A stretch of 64,000 nt of DNA from Actinotalea sp. JY-7876 (GCF_014042015.1 NZ_CP059493.1:2604001-2668000), one strand, 5' to 3'. Counted from the first letter of the stretch, positions 52,525 through 60,564 are shown. Numbers and translations: made by a program. The notes: generated by a model not told the origin, from the letters alone.

Positions 52525-53329
52525 CGACCTGGCGGTAGTGCGTGTCCGTGTCGCCGTCGTCTGAAACGGACCCTTAGCGTCGGACGGGTTCGAGGGTGGT
52601 TTCTGTCGGTCGCCCAACGCTGACCGGGTGGCGATGGCACGGCGTCGCCGAAGACTTGTGCCGGTGTGCCAGCCGAGGACTCGGCGGGCCGGCCGTTCAG
52701 GGGGCTTCGACGCGGGTGCGGTCCTCGGCTCTGAACGTGGACGCTTACGACCCCGTCGTCCCATGTCCACACCCGTGACCTACCAGGAGTGGTGTGCGAC
52801 GAACCCTCGACAACTCACGTCGCCAGGGGGCCATTTCAGCCGTCGTTGACAATCCGCCCCTCAACTCATCCTCCTGCGTCTCTCGGTCGCTTCTCCCGAT
52901 GATGCTGCGACGGTTCTTGCGATGGAGAAGTGACGAACGAGAGGGCGGAACCAACCTGATAGCGCCGGTGGGCCCAACACCGCCTTGGTCGCGGAAGGTG
53001 GAGAGCTCCTCACTTGAGCTCACGGTGCCCGCGCATTGCGTGCCTGCGTCATTCGACGACCGGCACGACGAGCGATTGTCAGAAGCCTGTGCGCGACTCT
53101 GGCGCCGGACTTGCCTTCGACATCGAGCTCTTTGCCATGGCCGCTCCCGTGCGGCTCGCGCATTTGCTCCATGCCGTGGCGAAACGCTCAATGGGCATCA
53201 GGGGTGCTCACGCTGCCGGGCTGCAGGTGGGAGATCCCGACCCGGCGGTCGGCAGAGGCCACGCGAGTCCTTGTCCATAGCGCGCCCCTCGCCCTCAGGA
53301 GCACGGGCACGACGTTCGACCGGAGAAAC
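52525..53329. other. Decayed 0.8 kb region with gene remnants
   Basis: No intact gene is visible. The first part holds an IS30-type transposase fragment (separate entry). Around 53090-53165 the plus strand reads VRDSGAGLAFDIELFAMA, which resembles the C-terminal part of dolichyl-phosphate-mannose-synthase-like glycosyltransferases, but the frame breaks at both ends. The rest shows short scattered frames only. This looks like the eroded border of the exopolysaccharide locus. Confidence 0.5.
52570..52735 (-). pseudogene. IS30-family transposase C-terminal remnant, frameshifted
   Basis: On the minus strand three partly overlapping frames together spell the C-terminal hallmark of IS30-type transposases. 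LNGRP is in one frame, RRVLGWHT in a second and TPAQVFGDAV back in the first, giving the expected LNGRPRRVLGWHTPAQVF with about three missing bases. Nothing of the DDE core is left. The assignment rests on this one signature. Confidence 0.55.
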
Positions 53330-53363
53330 AACGAAGGCCGGGTCCAAGGACCCGGCCTTCGTT
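53330..53363 (-). terminator. Rho-independent-like terminator of the LPxTG gene
   Basis: AACGAAGGCCGGGTCC (53330-53345) pairs perfectly over 16 bases with 53348-53363, with two central bases. In the minus direction the stem is followed by GTTGTTTCTCC, a T-rich tract, and it starts 15 bases after the stop of the 53378-53890 gene. Confidence 0.8.
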
Positions 53364-53377
53364 CCACGCTTGGCGTA

Positions 53378-53890
53378 TCAGCGAGCCTGGGCCGTCTGGC
53401 GGCGGCGCGCGACGAGAACCGCACCTGCGCCCGCGAGCACGAGGGCACCGGCACCAGCGGCCAGCTCAACCCCGTCGAAGCCCGTGGCGGGGAGGGCGCC
53501 GGCAGCAGCACCGGCAGCCGTGACCGTGAGGACCTCGTCGCCGACCAGGTTGCCCGCAGCGTCGAACACCTGAGCGGTGTACGTGCCAGCGGCCGACAGC
53601 GTCACGCTGTACGTCACCGAGGAGCCCGTCGCCGTCTTGGCGAGCGACTTCGTGCCCGCGATCGTGATGGCGTCGTTGGAGATGGACGCCGGGTTCGACG
53701 TGATGGTGAGCGTGTAGGCCTCACCGGCCGTCGTGCCATTCGTCGTGATGGTGAATGCCTCGCCGACGGTGGGCGTGGCGTCCGTGGTGCTGGTGTTGAA
53801 GCTCGGCGCGTCATACGCCATCGCGGCGGTCGGGGCGACGGCGAGGGTCGCGGCGGCGAGAACGGTGAGGGCGATACGGCGACGGTTCAT
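53378..53890 (-). CDS. Small secreted protein with LPxTG sorting signal
   Basis: A 170-residue protein with an N-terminal signal peptide (ALTVLAAATLAVAPTAAMA), a Thr/Ser-rich immunoglobulin-like region (about 27-125), and a C-terminal sorting signal: LPATG at residue 133, a hydrophobic helix and the tail ARRRQTAQAR. Sortase would link it to peptidoglycan. The core (GEAFTITTNGTTAGEAYTLTITSNP) looks like one Ig-like domain of a surface adhesin or stalk. The gene has its own terminator and no operon partner. ATG 53890 is the only plausible start. Confidence 0.88.
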   Translation of the reverse strand: MNRRRIALTVLAAATLAVAPTAAMAYDAPSFNTSTTDATPTVGEAFTITTNGTTAGEAYTLTITSNPASISNDAITIAGTKSLAKTATGSSVTYSVTLSAAGTYTAQVFDAAGNLVGDEVLTVTAAGAAAGALPATGFDGVELAAGAGALVLAGAGAVLVARRRQTAQAR

Positions 53891-53968
53891 GTGAGATTCC
53901 CTGGGGCTGCAGCGTGTGGGGGTACCGTGAGCATGATCACTCGGTGGCTGCCGGAACTCTAGCGGGCC

Positions 53969-55828
53969 TCACGTGCACATGGGAAGGGCGGGCGCAGAAG
54001 TCACCCGGCGCGGAACCGGGGTTGTCCGCATTTCAGGATGATTCCCGGGCTCGGGTCCCGACAGGACCGAATAGGTGATGGTCTCGGTGGCGCCGGGCGC
54101 GAGGGTGACCGTGCGCCCGACGACCGCCAGCCCGTCGTGCCGCTGTGACGTGATTCCCGGCTCGCCCGCCGTGGACTCGACCTCGTCGACCAGGCCGCCG
54201 TGCGGGGCGTAGACCAGCACGTTCATCTGGATATGCCCCTTGGGGAAATCTGGATCGGTCCCCGTGACGTACGTCGGCAGCTGCGCCGGATCGCCCGGGA
54301 CCTCGTTCCGCAGGGTCACCGTGACGACCAGTTCCCGCGTTCCGTCGGCGAAGCACGTGCCGCCGCCCAGGGTCGTCTCGAAGCCGAGGTAGTACCCCAT
54401 CTTGTCGGCGTTGCCATCGTTGAGAAACACCCCGATAACAGGATTTTTACCTGCGGATCCGCGCAGCTCACCGCTCAGAACCGTTCCCGAAAGTGCATTC
54501 TGCTCCTCCTCGCGAGCCGACCACACCATGAGCCGGCCCTGTCGTGCGGCCTCCGCCAAGGCGTCGACCGCGGCGGCCGGAGACCCCTGGCCTCCGACGA
54601 CTGCCGAGAACACGCCCTGCGACGTCTCGGCGAAGAACGCGTCCTGCTCCGCCGGCGGTAGCAGCAGGTAGACCGTGTTGAGCAGCACCTCGACCGCGTT
54701 CTCGCTCGTGAGCGAGCCGCCGACCGCGTCGGACACCGCGCCGGGCGGAAGCGGCACCGGGCCGGTGGCGCCGAGCACGAGCGCCAGCGTCCCCGGGTCC
54801 ACCGACAGCACGCCGTCGACTGTCCCTCCGAGCTCCTGCTCCCAGATCGCCTTCGTCAGCTCCCCGGTGCGCGGGAAGTCGGGCGTGAACGTGACGTCGC
54901 GGATGTCCGAGGCCAGGTCCTCGCCGAAGAGCGCCTGCTCGGCGGCGGTCAGCGGAAGCACGGGCTCCGGTAGCTCGACCAACGGACCGCCGGACCGCTG
55001 CTCCACCACCCGCACGGCCCCACCCTCGGCCTCCAGCAGGATCACGGCGCCCGGGATGCCGCCGGTGGCCCGCGGCTCGGCGGTGTTCTGCACCAGCAGG
55101 ACGTACGACCGCGGGCCGTCCGCGCCGAGCATCGGGGGCAAGAGCTGGACGGCCTTGGCGGCGGTCGCCGTGGTCATCGCCACCGCGTTCACCTGGCCGG
55201 TGAGGTCTGCGACGGGGCCGGCCAGCGGCCCCCAGAGCGCCGCGGGGTCCAGGGACGCCACACGCTCCGCCGCGCTCTGGACCTCGGCGTCGGCGGCCAC
55301 GACCGCCGGCGCGGCCTCCTGGAGCGGCGCCAGGGGGACGCGCCCGTCCACCGGGGCCAGGGCCGACGGGTCCACGATGGCGGTGGCGTCCATGAGCCCG
55401 GGGAGCGCACGGTCCGCGAGCCCGTCGACCACCTCGCTGACCACCTGGACCGCGCGCACGTTCGGCCCCACCCACGGGAGCACGCTCGCGGCCGACCAGT
55501 GCGGGCCGTGCGCTGCTGCCATGGCGCGGTCCGAGTGGTCCTGGAGGTCGGCGAGGGTCGTCTCGGCGGCGGCACGGTCACCGGCGAGCACCTGGTCCTG
55601 GAGCTGCGTCACCAGGCCCGCCGCGGTGAGCAGCTCCTCCCGGGCGCGCAGCGCGTCGAGGGCGAGCCACCCGGCCCACGCGACGAGCAGCACCAGCAGG
55701 CACTGCACGGCGGTCAGGACGGGGCGGCGTCGGCGACGTCGGGCGGCGGACGCGTGCCGCGGCGCCTCCGCGGCCCGGCGCGAACGGCGGGTGGGCGCGG
55801 CCTCCACGCCCCCGGCGTTCGTCACCAC
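53969..55828 (-). CDS. DUF4012-domain membrane-anchored protein
   Basis: A 619-residue protein with an Arg-rich cytoplasmic start, one membrane helix (about residues 37-58) and a large extracytoplasmic part containing the DUF4012 region (YVLLVQNTAEPRATGGIPGAVILLE, FTPDFPRTGELTKAIWEQELGGTVDGVLSVDPGTLALVLGATGPV). DUF4012 proteins often sit in actinobacterial exopolysaccharide loci, and a role in polymer assembly or attachment is suspected, not shown. The start is GTG 55828. The C-terminal ~130 residues form a separate beta-rich domain. Confidence 0.85.
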   Translation of the reverse strand: MVTNAGGVEAAPTRRSRRAAEAPRHASAARRRRRRPVLTAVQCLLVLLVAWAGWLALDALRAREELLTAAGLVTQLQDQVLAGDRAAAETTLADLQDHSDRAMAAAHGPHWSAASVLPWVGPNVRAVQVVSEVVDGLADRALPGLMDATAIVDPSALAPVDGRVPLAPLQEAAPAVVAADAEVQSAAERVASLDPAALWGPLAGPVADLTGQVNAVAMTTATAAKAVQLLPPMLGADGPRSYVLLVQNTAEPRATGGIPGAVILLEAEGGAVRVVEQRSGGPLVELPEPVLPLTAAEQALFGEDLASDIRDVTFTPDFPRTGELTKAIWEQELGGTVDGVLSVDPGTLALVLGATGPVPLPPGAVSDAVGGSLTSENAVEVLLNTVYLLLPPAEQDAFFAETSQGVFSAVVGGQGSPAAAVDALAEAARQGRLMVWSAREEEQNALSGTVLSGELRGSAGKNPVIGVFLNDGNADKMGYYLGFETTLGGGTCFADGTRELVVTVTLRNEVPGDPAQLPTYVTGTDPDFPKGHIQMNVLVYAPHGGLVDEVESTAGEPGITSQRHDGLAVVGRTVTLAPGATETITYSVLSGPEPGNHPEMRTTPVPRRVTSAPALPMCT

Positions 55829-55939
55829 TGGCTCCTCTGGTTGACCCCGTGCAGCGGCCGAGCCTACTCATCGCGGCGGCGCGCGTGACCACCACGGCCA
55901 CGACGCCGACTGACGCGCGGCGCCCCGACCCGCCACACT

Positions 55940-56536
55940 GTGCCCGTGACGACCGACTCCTCCGCACCGACGTCTCGCGCCACCTTCTCGATCCTGACCG
56001 TGTGCACGGGCAACATCTGCCGCTCCCCCGCGGTCGAGCGCCTCCTCGCGGCCGGGCTCGGCCCCGACTCCGGCGTGAGCGTGACCAGCGCCGGGACCCA
56101 CGCGATGGTCGGCTACCCCGTCTCCGAGCCGATGGTCCCGCTGCTGACCACCGCTGGCGGCACCGCGGACGGCTTCGCCGCCCGGCAGCTCACCGAGCGC
56201 CTCGCGCGCGACGCCGACCTGGTGCTCGCCCTGACGCGCGCCCACCGCAGCGCCGTCGTCGAGGCCGCACCGGCGACCGTGCGGCGCGCCTTCACGCTGC
56301 TCGAGTTCGCCCGGCTCGCGGCCGCCGTCGACCCGGCGCAGCTGCCGGCCGGGACCCCCGCCGAGCGCCTCGCCGCGCTCGTCCCGCTCGCGACGGCGCA
56401 GCGCGGGCGCACCCCGGTCGCGCCCGACGCCGACGACGTCGTCGACCCGTACCGGCGCGGGGACGCGGTCTACGCGCAGGTCTTCGACGTCATGGCACCC
56501 GCCGTCGCGACGATCGTGGCGATCGCCCGCGGCTGA
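55940..56536 (+). CDS. Low-molecular-weight protein tyrosine phosphatase (Wzb-like)
   Basis: A 198-residue phosphatase. The catalytic loop is VCTGNICRSP (nucleophile Cys22, Arg28) and the general acid lies in DDVVDPYRRG near residue 172, so the enzyme should be active. It is the usual partner of a BY-kinase such as that at 50947, though 3.4 kb away with two opposite-strand genes between them. GTG 55940 is used; GTG 55946 is equally possible. The next gene, an EAL protein, has its own riboswitch leader. Confidence 0.9.
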   Translation: MPVTTDSSAPTSRATFSILTVCTGNICRSPAVERLLAAGLGPDSGVSVTSAGTHAMVGYPVSEPMVPLLTTAGGTADGFAARQLTERLARDADLVLALTRAHRSAVVEAAPATVRRAFTLLEFARLAAAVDPAQLPAGTPAERLAALVPLATAQRGRTPVAPDADDVVDPYRRGDAVYAQVFDVMAPAVATIVAIARG

Positions 56537-56627
56537 CCCGCCCCGGTGGGCCGAGCGGGTGAACCCGCGGCGGCAACCGCAACTCTCGCGTCATCGCGCG
56601 CCCGCGCCGCGCTCACACTCAGTGACA

Positions 56628-56723
56628 GTCCCTCACCGGGACGACGACAAGGGCACACCCGTCGCGAGGCGGGGCCGCAACGCCACGGGACCGCACGCCG
56701 GTCGGCCGGGCTACCGAAGGGAC
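56628..56723 (+). ncRNA. Cyclic-di-GMP-I (GEMM-I) riboswitch
   Basis: The leader of the EAL gene carries the GEMM-I elements in order. The P1 arm GTCCCT is at 56628. GGGCACACC (56651; consensus GGGCAAACC) follows. A stem capped by a GCGA tetraloop spans 56659-56672. GGGCCGCAACGCC (56672; consensus GGGACGCAAAGCC) precedes a P2 hairpin GACCG/CGGTC (56689-56703). CGGGCTACCGA (56707; consensus CGGGTTGCCGA) comes last, and the P1 partner AGGGAC ends at 56723. The Shine-Dalgarno GAAGGGA of the next gene overlaps the closing P1 strand, so ligand binding should hide it. Confidence 0.8.
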
Positions 56724-56727
56724 ACGC

Positions 56728-57588
56728 ATGGCCACGCTCGACCGCGCCGCCAACACCGACACCGCGCTGGACGCAGACCAGGGCGCCGCGCAGCTCGCGC
56801 TCGGCCTGTTCAACCGTCGTCCCGACGCCCTCGAGGTCGAGCTGCAGCGCGAGCTCGGCGGCGGCCAGCTGCGCATGCACTACCAGCCGCAGCTGGACCT
56901 GGGCGACGGCCGCGTGGTCGCCATGGAGGCGCTGATCCGCTGGGCCCACCCCGACCACGGCCTCATGACGCCGGGGCAGTTCCTGCCCCTGGCGGAGAGC
57001 AACGGTCTCATGGGCATGATCGACACGTGGGCCCTGCGCACCGCGTGCCGCGACGGCGCCTGGCTGGCCTCGCGCGGCCGCACCATCGAGGTCGCCGTCA
57101 ACGTCACGGCCTCCCAGCTCACCGACCCCACCTTCCTCACCGAGGTCGAGCAGGCCACGCGGGCGGCCGGCCTGCCCATCGAGCTGCTCACGGTCGAGAT
57201 GGGCCTGCGCGACGTGCTCGCCCAGATCTACGCGGCGCGCGACGTCGCGCTCGGGCTCCACCGTCGCGGCGTGCGCGTCTCGGTGAGCGACGTCGGCACC
57301 GGCGCCTCCTCCCCGGGCCGCCTCGCGCAGCTGCGGGTCGGGGAGGTCAAGGTCGACCGCGCGCTGACCGCCGCGATGGACGACGCGAGCATCGGCACGG
57401 TCGACGTCGTCCGCGAGATCGTCGCCGCCGCGAAGGCCGACGGTGCCCGGGTGGTCGCCGAGGGCATCGAGACGCCCGCGCAGTACGAGGCCGCACGCCT
57501 GGCGGGCTGCGACCGGGCGCAGGGCTACCTGCTGGGCCGGCCGGCCCCGCTCGAGGACCTCGCCGGGCTGCTCGCTCGCTCGCGCTGA
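56728..57588 (+). CDS. EAL-domain protein without GGDEF, degenerate metal site
   Basis: A 286-residue soluble protein that is essentially one EAL domain. Conserved positions present: Glu67 (MEALIRW), Asn125, Glu157, Asp188, Lys208, Glu245 (AEGIET) and Gln265 (QGYLLGRP). The DDFGTG loop reads SDVGTG, so the first aspartate, a metal ligand in active phosphodiesterases, is Ser187. It may be a weak enzyme or a cyclic-di-GMP receptor. It is preceded directly by a GEMM-I riboswitch, so its own synthesis should respond to cyclic-di-GMP. ATG 56728, SD GAAGGGA five bases upstream. Confidence 0.9.
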   Translation: MATLDRAANTDTALDADQGAAQLALGLFNRRPDALEVELQRELGGGQLRMHYQPQLDLGDGRVVAMEALIRWAHPDHGLMTPGQFLPLAESNGLMGMIDTWALRTACRDGAWLASRGRTIEVAVNVTASQLTDPTFLTEVEQATRAAGLPIELLTVEMGLRDVLAQIYAARDVALGLHRRGVRVSVSDVGTGASSPGRLAQLRVGEVKVDRALTAAMDDASIGTVDVVREIVAAAKADGARVVAEGIETPAQYEAARLAGCDRAQGYLLGRPAPLEDLAGLLARSR

Positions 57589-57633
57589 GCCCTAGCCCGG
57601 CGGGGCCGGTCGACGCACCCCGGCCCCGCGGCC

Positions 57634-58002
57634 TCACAGGGACCGGACGAGCTCGACGGCCTGCAGGAGCGTGAGGTCCGGCTGCTGCCTGCGCACAGCG
57701 ACGACGGCGCTCACCTCGCCCTGCTGGTCGCGGCACCGCCGCACCGCGTCGACGTCGAGCCCGGCGGCGACGGCGGCGACGGACCCGTGCCGGGCGGCGA
57801 ACCACGCGGCGCGCCGGCGCTCGTCCGCACGCTCGGCGACGAACCCGACGGCCGCCACCACGACGACGCCCGTGAAGAGCGCCGTGCCCGCGCCCGGCAG
57901 GTCGAGCAGGAGGAAGCAGACGGCGGACGAGAAGGACAGCACGACGCCCAGGACCAGCAGCGTCGTCGACAGGCGGCGGGACGGCCTCGTGCTCGTGGGC
58001 AT
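57634..58002 (-). CDS. Small membrane protein with ribosomal L7/L12-like tail
   Basis: A 122-residue protein with two adjacent helices (about residues 13-58: TTLLVLGVVLSFSSAVCFLL and TALFTGVVVVAAVGFVA). The cytoplasmic C-terminus ends VVAVRRQQPDLTLLQAVELVRSL, a pattern like the L7/L12 C-terminal helix pair found in several actinobacterial membrane proteins. No function can be named. It stands alone between the EAL gene and the CoA-disulfide reductase operon, pointing away from the latter. Confidence 0.7.
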   Translation of the reverse strand: MPTSTRPSRRLSTTLLVLGVVLSFSSAVCFLLLDLPGAGTALFTGVVVVAAVGFVAERADERRRAAWFAARHGSVAAVAAGLDVDAVRRCRDQQGEVSAVVAVRRQQPDLTLLQAVELVRSL

Positions 58003-58226
58003 GGAATCTCCTCGGGTCCGTGGTGCGGCGGGTGTGCCGCGCCGGCGCTCCGGACGCTAGGCGGGGAGCCCCGGCGGGCACGTCGCCCGAGCGACCGACG
58101 CCACGCGCGCGGCGTCCGACCCACGGCCCACCTCCGCGCGGCCCGCATCGCCCGGGGTGACGACGCGTGACCCGTCCCTGCCGCAGGTGATCGTGAGGCA
58201 GGACACGCCCCGCGACCCACCCCGCC

Positions 58227-58242
58227 ATACCCCCGGGGGTAT
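58227..58242. promoter_or_regulatory. CsoR/CstR-type operator
   Basis: ATACCCCCGGGGGTAT is a perfect 16-base palindrome, the form typical of CsoR/CstR-family repressor sites (ATACCC-GGGTAT). It ends 9 bases before the ATG of the CoA-disulfide reductase gene, overlapping the likely ribosome-binding region or transcript start. The regulator encoded at 60146 is the expected ligand. Confidence 0.8.
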
Positions 58243-58251
58243 CGTGGAGGC

Positions 58252-59961
58252 ATGTCCACGACCCCTCCCACCGCCCCGGCGCGGATCGTCGTCGTCGGAG
58301 GTGTCGCGGGCGGCATGAGCGCCGCCGCGCGCGCCCGGCGGCTGGACGAGCACGCCGAGATCGTCGTCCTCGAGCAGTCCGACTACGTCTCGTTCGCCAA
58401 CTGCGGCCTGCCCTACCACCTGTCCGGCGAGATCGCGGAGCGCGAGGCCCTCCTCCTGCACACGCCCGCATCCCTGGCCGCTGCCCTCGCGCTGGACGTG
58501 CGCACCGGGACACGCGTCACCGCCGTCGACCCGGCCGCTCGCACCGTCACGGTGCTCACCGCGGACGGGCCGGACACCCTCTCCTACGACGCGCTCCTGC
58601 TGGCGCCGGGTGCCGTCGCCGTCCGGCCGCCGATCGACGGGCTCGACCACCCGTCCGTGCACGCCCTGCGCACCGTCCCCGACCTCGACGCGCTCGACGC
58701 CCGGGTGGCGGCCCTGACCCGCGACGCGGGCTCGACGCCGCCCACGGCCGTCGTCGTCGGCGCCGGGTTCATCGGGCTGGAGGCCGTCGAGGCGCTCGTC
58801 GCGCGCGGCCTGCAGGTCCACCTCGTCGAGCTCGCGGAGCACGTGCTGCCCCCGCTGGACGCCGAGCTCGCGCCGCTCGTCGCCGACGAGCTCACGGCCC
58901 ACGGCGTCCACCTGCACGTGGGCACGTCCGCGCGGCGCATCACCGCGCGGGACGACGACGGCGCGGTCACGGTGACGCTCTCGGACGGCACCGACGTCCC
59001 GGCCGACGTCGTCGTCGTCAACGTCGGCGTGCGACCGGCGAGCGACCTCGCCCGCGACGCGGGCCTGGACCTCGGCCCCACGGGCGCGATCCGGGTCGAC
59101 GCCGACCAGCGCACCTCCGACCCCCACATCTGGGCCGTCGGCGACGCCGTCGAGGTGACCCGCGCCGTGACCGGTGCGCTCGGTCCGGTGCCGCTCGCCG
59201 GACCGGCCAACCGGCAGGGCCGACGCGCCGCGGACTCCATGCTGGGACGCCGCACCACCCCGCAGGCCCCGGTGCTCGGGACCGCGATCGTGCGCGTCTT
59301 CGGGCTCACCGCCGCCATGACCGGCCCCGGCCAGGCGGACCTGCGGCGCGCCGGGATGGCGCACGAGGTCGTCCGGATCCACCCCGGTCACCACGCGGGC
59401 TACTTCCCCGGCGCCGAGCAGGTCCACCTCGTGGCGACGTTCGCCCCCGACGGGCGCCTCCTCGGTGTGCAGGGGGTCGGGCGCGACGGCGTCGACAAGC
59501 GCATCGACGTCCTCGCGACCGCGCTGCGTGCCGGCATGACCGCCGACGACCTCGCCGAGCTCGAGCTCGCGTACGCGCCGCCGTACGGGTCCGCCAAGGA
59601 CCCGGTCAACATGCTCGGCTTCGTCGCGCAGAACGTCCTGGACGGCACCATGCCGCAGTGGCACCCGGACGAGCTCGACGCCGTCCTGGCCGAGACCCTC
59701 GTGCTCGACGTCCGCTCCCGCGCCGAGTACGGCCGGGGCCACCTCGAGGGCGCGCTGAACATCCCGCACACCGAGCTGCGCGCGCGCCTGGACGAGGTGC
59801 GCGACGCCGCCGGCGGCCGCCCCGTCAGCGTGCACTGCGCCAGCGGCGTGCGGTCGCACATCGCCACGCGCGTCCTGCTCGCCGCGGGGCTGGACGCCCG
59901 CAACCTCTCGGGCGGCTGGCTGACGCTGACCGCCGTCCACCCGCGGCTCACCCGGGCCTGA
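58252..59961 (+). CDS. CoA-disulfide reductase-rhodanese fusion (CoADR-RHD)
   Basis: A 569-residue flavoenzyme. FAD motif VVVGGVAGGMSAAARARRL, the active cysteine in SFANCGLPYHLSGE (about residue 52), NAD motif VVVGAGFIGLEAVEALVARG, and the AVGDAVEV flavin-binding segment. The last ~95 residues are a rhodanese domain with active Cys in VHCASGVRSH. Such fusions reduce CoA persulfides/polysulfides with NAD(P)H and handle sulfane sulfur in the cytoplasm. It leads the operon with the Cys-rich peptide and the CstR-like regulator. RBS GGAGG lies just before ATG 58252 and next to the operator. Confidence 0.92.
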   Translation: MSTTPPTAPARIVVVGGVAGGMSAAARARRLDEHAEIVVLEQSDYVSFANCGLPYHLSGEIAEREALLLHTPASLAAALALDVRTGTRVTAVDPAARTVTVLTADGPDTLSYDALLLAPGAVAVRPPIDGLDHPSVHALRTVPDLDALDARVAALTRDAGSTPPTAVVVGAGFIGLEAVEALVARGLQVHLVELAEHVLPPLDAELAPLVADELTAHGVHLHVGTSARRITARDDDGAVTVTLSDGTDVPADVVVVNVGVRPASDLARDAGLDLGPTGAIRVDADQRTSDPHIWAVGDAVEVTRAVTGALGPVPLAGPANRQGRRAADSMLGRRTTPQAPVLGTAIVRVFGLTAAMTGPGQADLRRAGMAHEVVRIHPGHHAGYFPGAEQVHLVATFAPDGRLLGVQGVGRDGVDKRIDVLATALRAGMTADDLAELELAYAPPYGSAKDPVNMLGFVAQNVLDGTMPQWHPDELDAVLAETLVLDVRSRAEYGRGHLEGALNIPHTELRARLDEVRDAAGGRPVSVHCASGVRSHIATRVLLAAGLDARNLSGGWLTLTAVHPRLTRA

Positions 59962-59999
59962 GCGCCCGCGCCACCCCGCCGAGCTCGAAGGAGACCACC

Positions 60000-60119
60000 A
60001 TGTGCTACCCCGTCCGCTGCGCGACCTGCCGCAAGACCACGTGGGAGGGATGCGGCATGCACGTCGACGACGTCATGGCCGACGTGCCCCGCGCCGAGCA
60101 GTGCACCTGCCCCCGCTGA
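60000..60119 (+). CDS. 39-residue Cys-rich protein of the persulfide operon
   Basis: A tiny ORF with a strong AAGGAG six to seven bases before ATG 60000. It encodes MCYPVRCATCRKTTWEGCGM followed by HVDDVMADVPRAEQCTCPR. Six cysteines, including a CxxC and a final CxC, suggest metal or persulfide binding. It sits 38 bases after the CoA-disulfide reductase stop and 26 bases before the regulator, all on one strand. I believe similar short proteins are common in actinobacteria, but I know of no assigned function. Confidence 0.8.
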   Translation: MCYPVRCATCRKTTWEGCGMHVDDVMADVPRAEQCTCPR

Positions 60120-60145
60120 CCGCCTGACGCACGAGGAGACCCCGC

Positions 60146-60424
60146 ATGGAGCTCGACAAGGACGAGATGGTCAAGGTCACGAACCGCCTGCGGCGCGCGC
60201 AGGGGCAGCTCGCGGCCGTCGTGCGGATGCTCGACGAGGGCCGCGACTGCGAGGACGTGGTCATGCAGCTCTCGGCAGTCTCGCGCGCGCTGGACCGCGC
60301 GGGGTTCGCGATCATCGCGTCGGGCATGCGGCAGTGCCTCACGGCGCCCGCGGCCGGCGACGAGGACGCCGCGCCGACGCTCGACGTGGCCAAGCTCGAG
60401 AAGCTGTTCCTCTCCCTCGCCTGA
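60146..60424 (+). CDS. CsoR/CstR-family regulator, persulfide-sensor type
   Basis: A 92-residue all-helical repressor. The family core is NRLRRAQGQLAAVVRMLDEGRDCEDVVMQLSAV split around residues 13-45. Cys35 and Cys64 are present, but the copper-ligand histidine of CsoR (four residues before the second Cys) is Gly60. The two-Cys, no-His pattern is that of CstR, which senses persulfides by forming a di- or trisulfide bridge. It probably represses its own operon through the palindrome at 58227. RBS GGAG lies 7 bases before ATG 60146. Confidence 0.88.
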   Translation: MELDKDEMVKVTNRLRRAQGQLAAVVRMLDEGRDCEDVVMQLSAVSRALDRAGFAIIASGMRQCLTAPAAGDEDAAPTLDVAKLEKLFLSLA

Positions 60425-60564
60425 CCGCGTCCCCCGGCGGCCGGCCCCCGCCGGGCGCCACCGGACTCGTGCCCGTGCCCGATTCACGAGATGCGTCCCA
60501 GATCACGGCGTTTACAGTGGTAAGTGGCCTCCAGGTGCGGGGCCACGTTCACTAGGGGGGCACC

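Noticed and set aside
52575-52605. tRNA T-arm-like GGGTTCGAG
   Set aside because: No acceptor, D or anticodon stem can be formed around it, and it lies in the transposase remnant.
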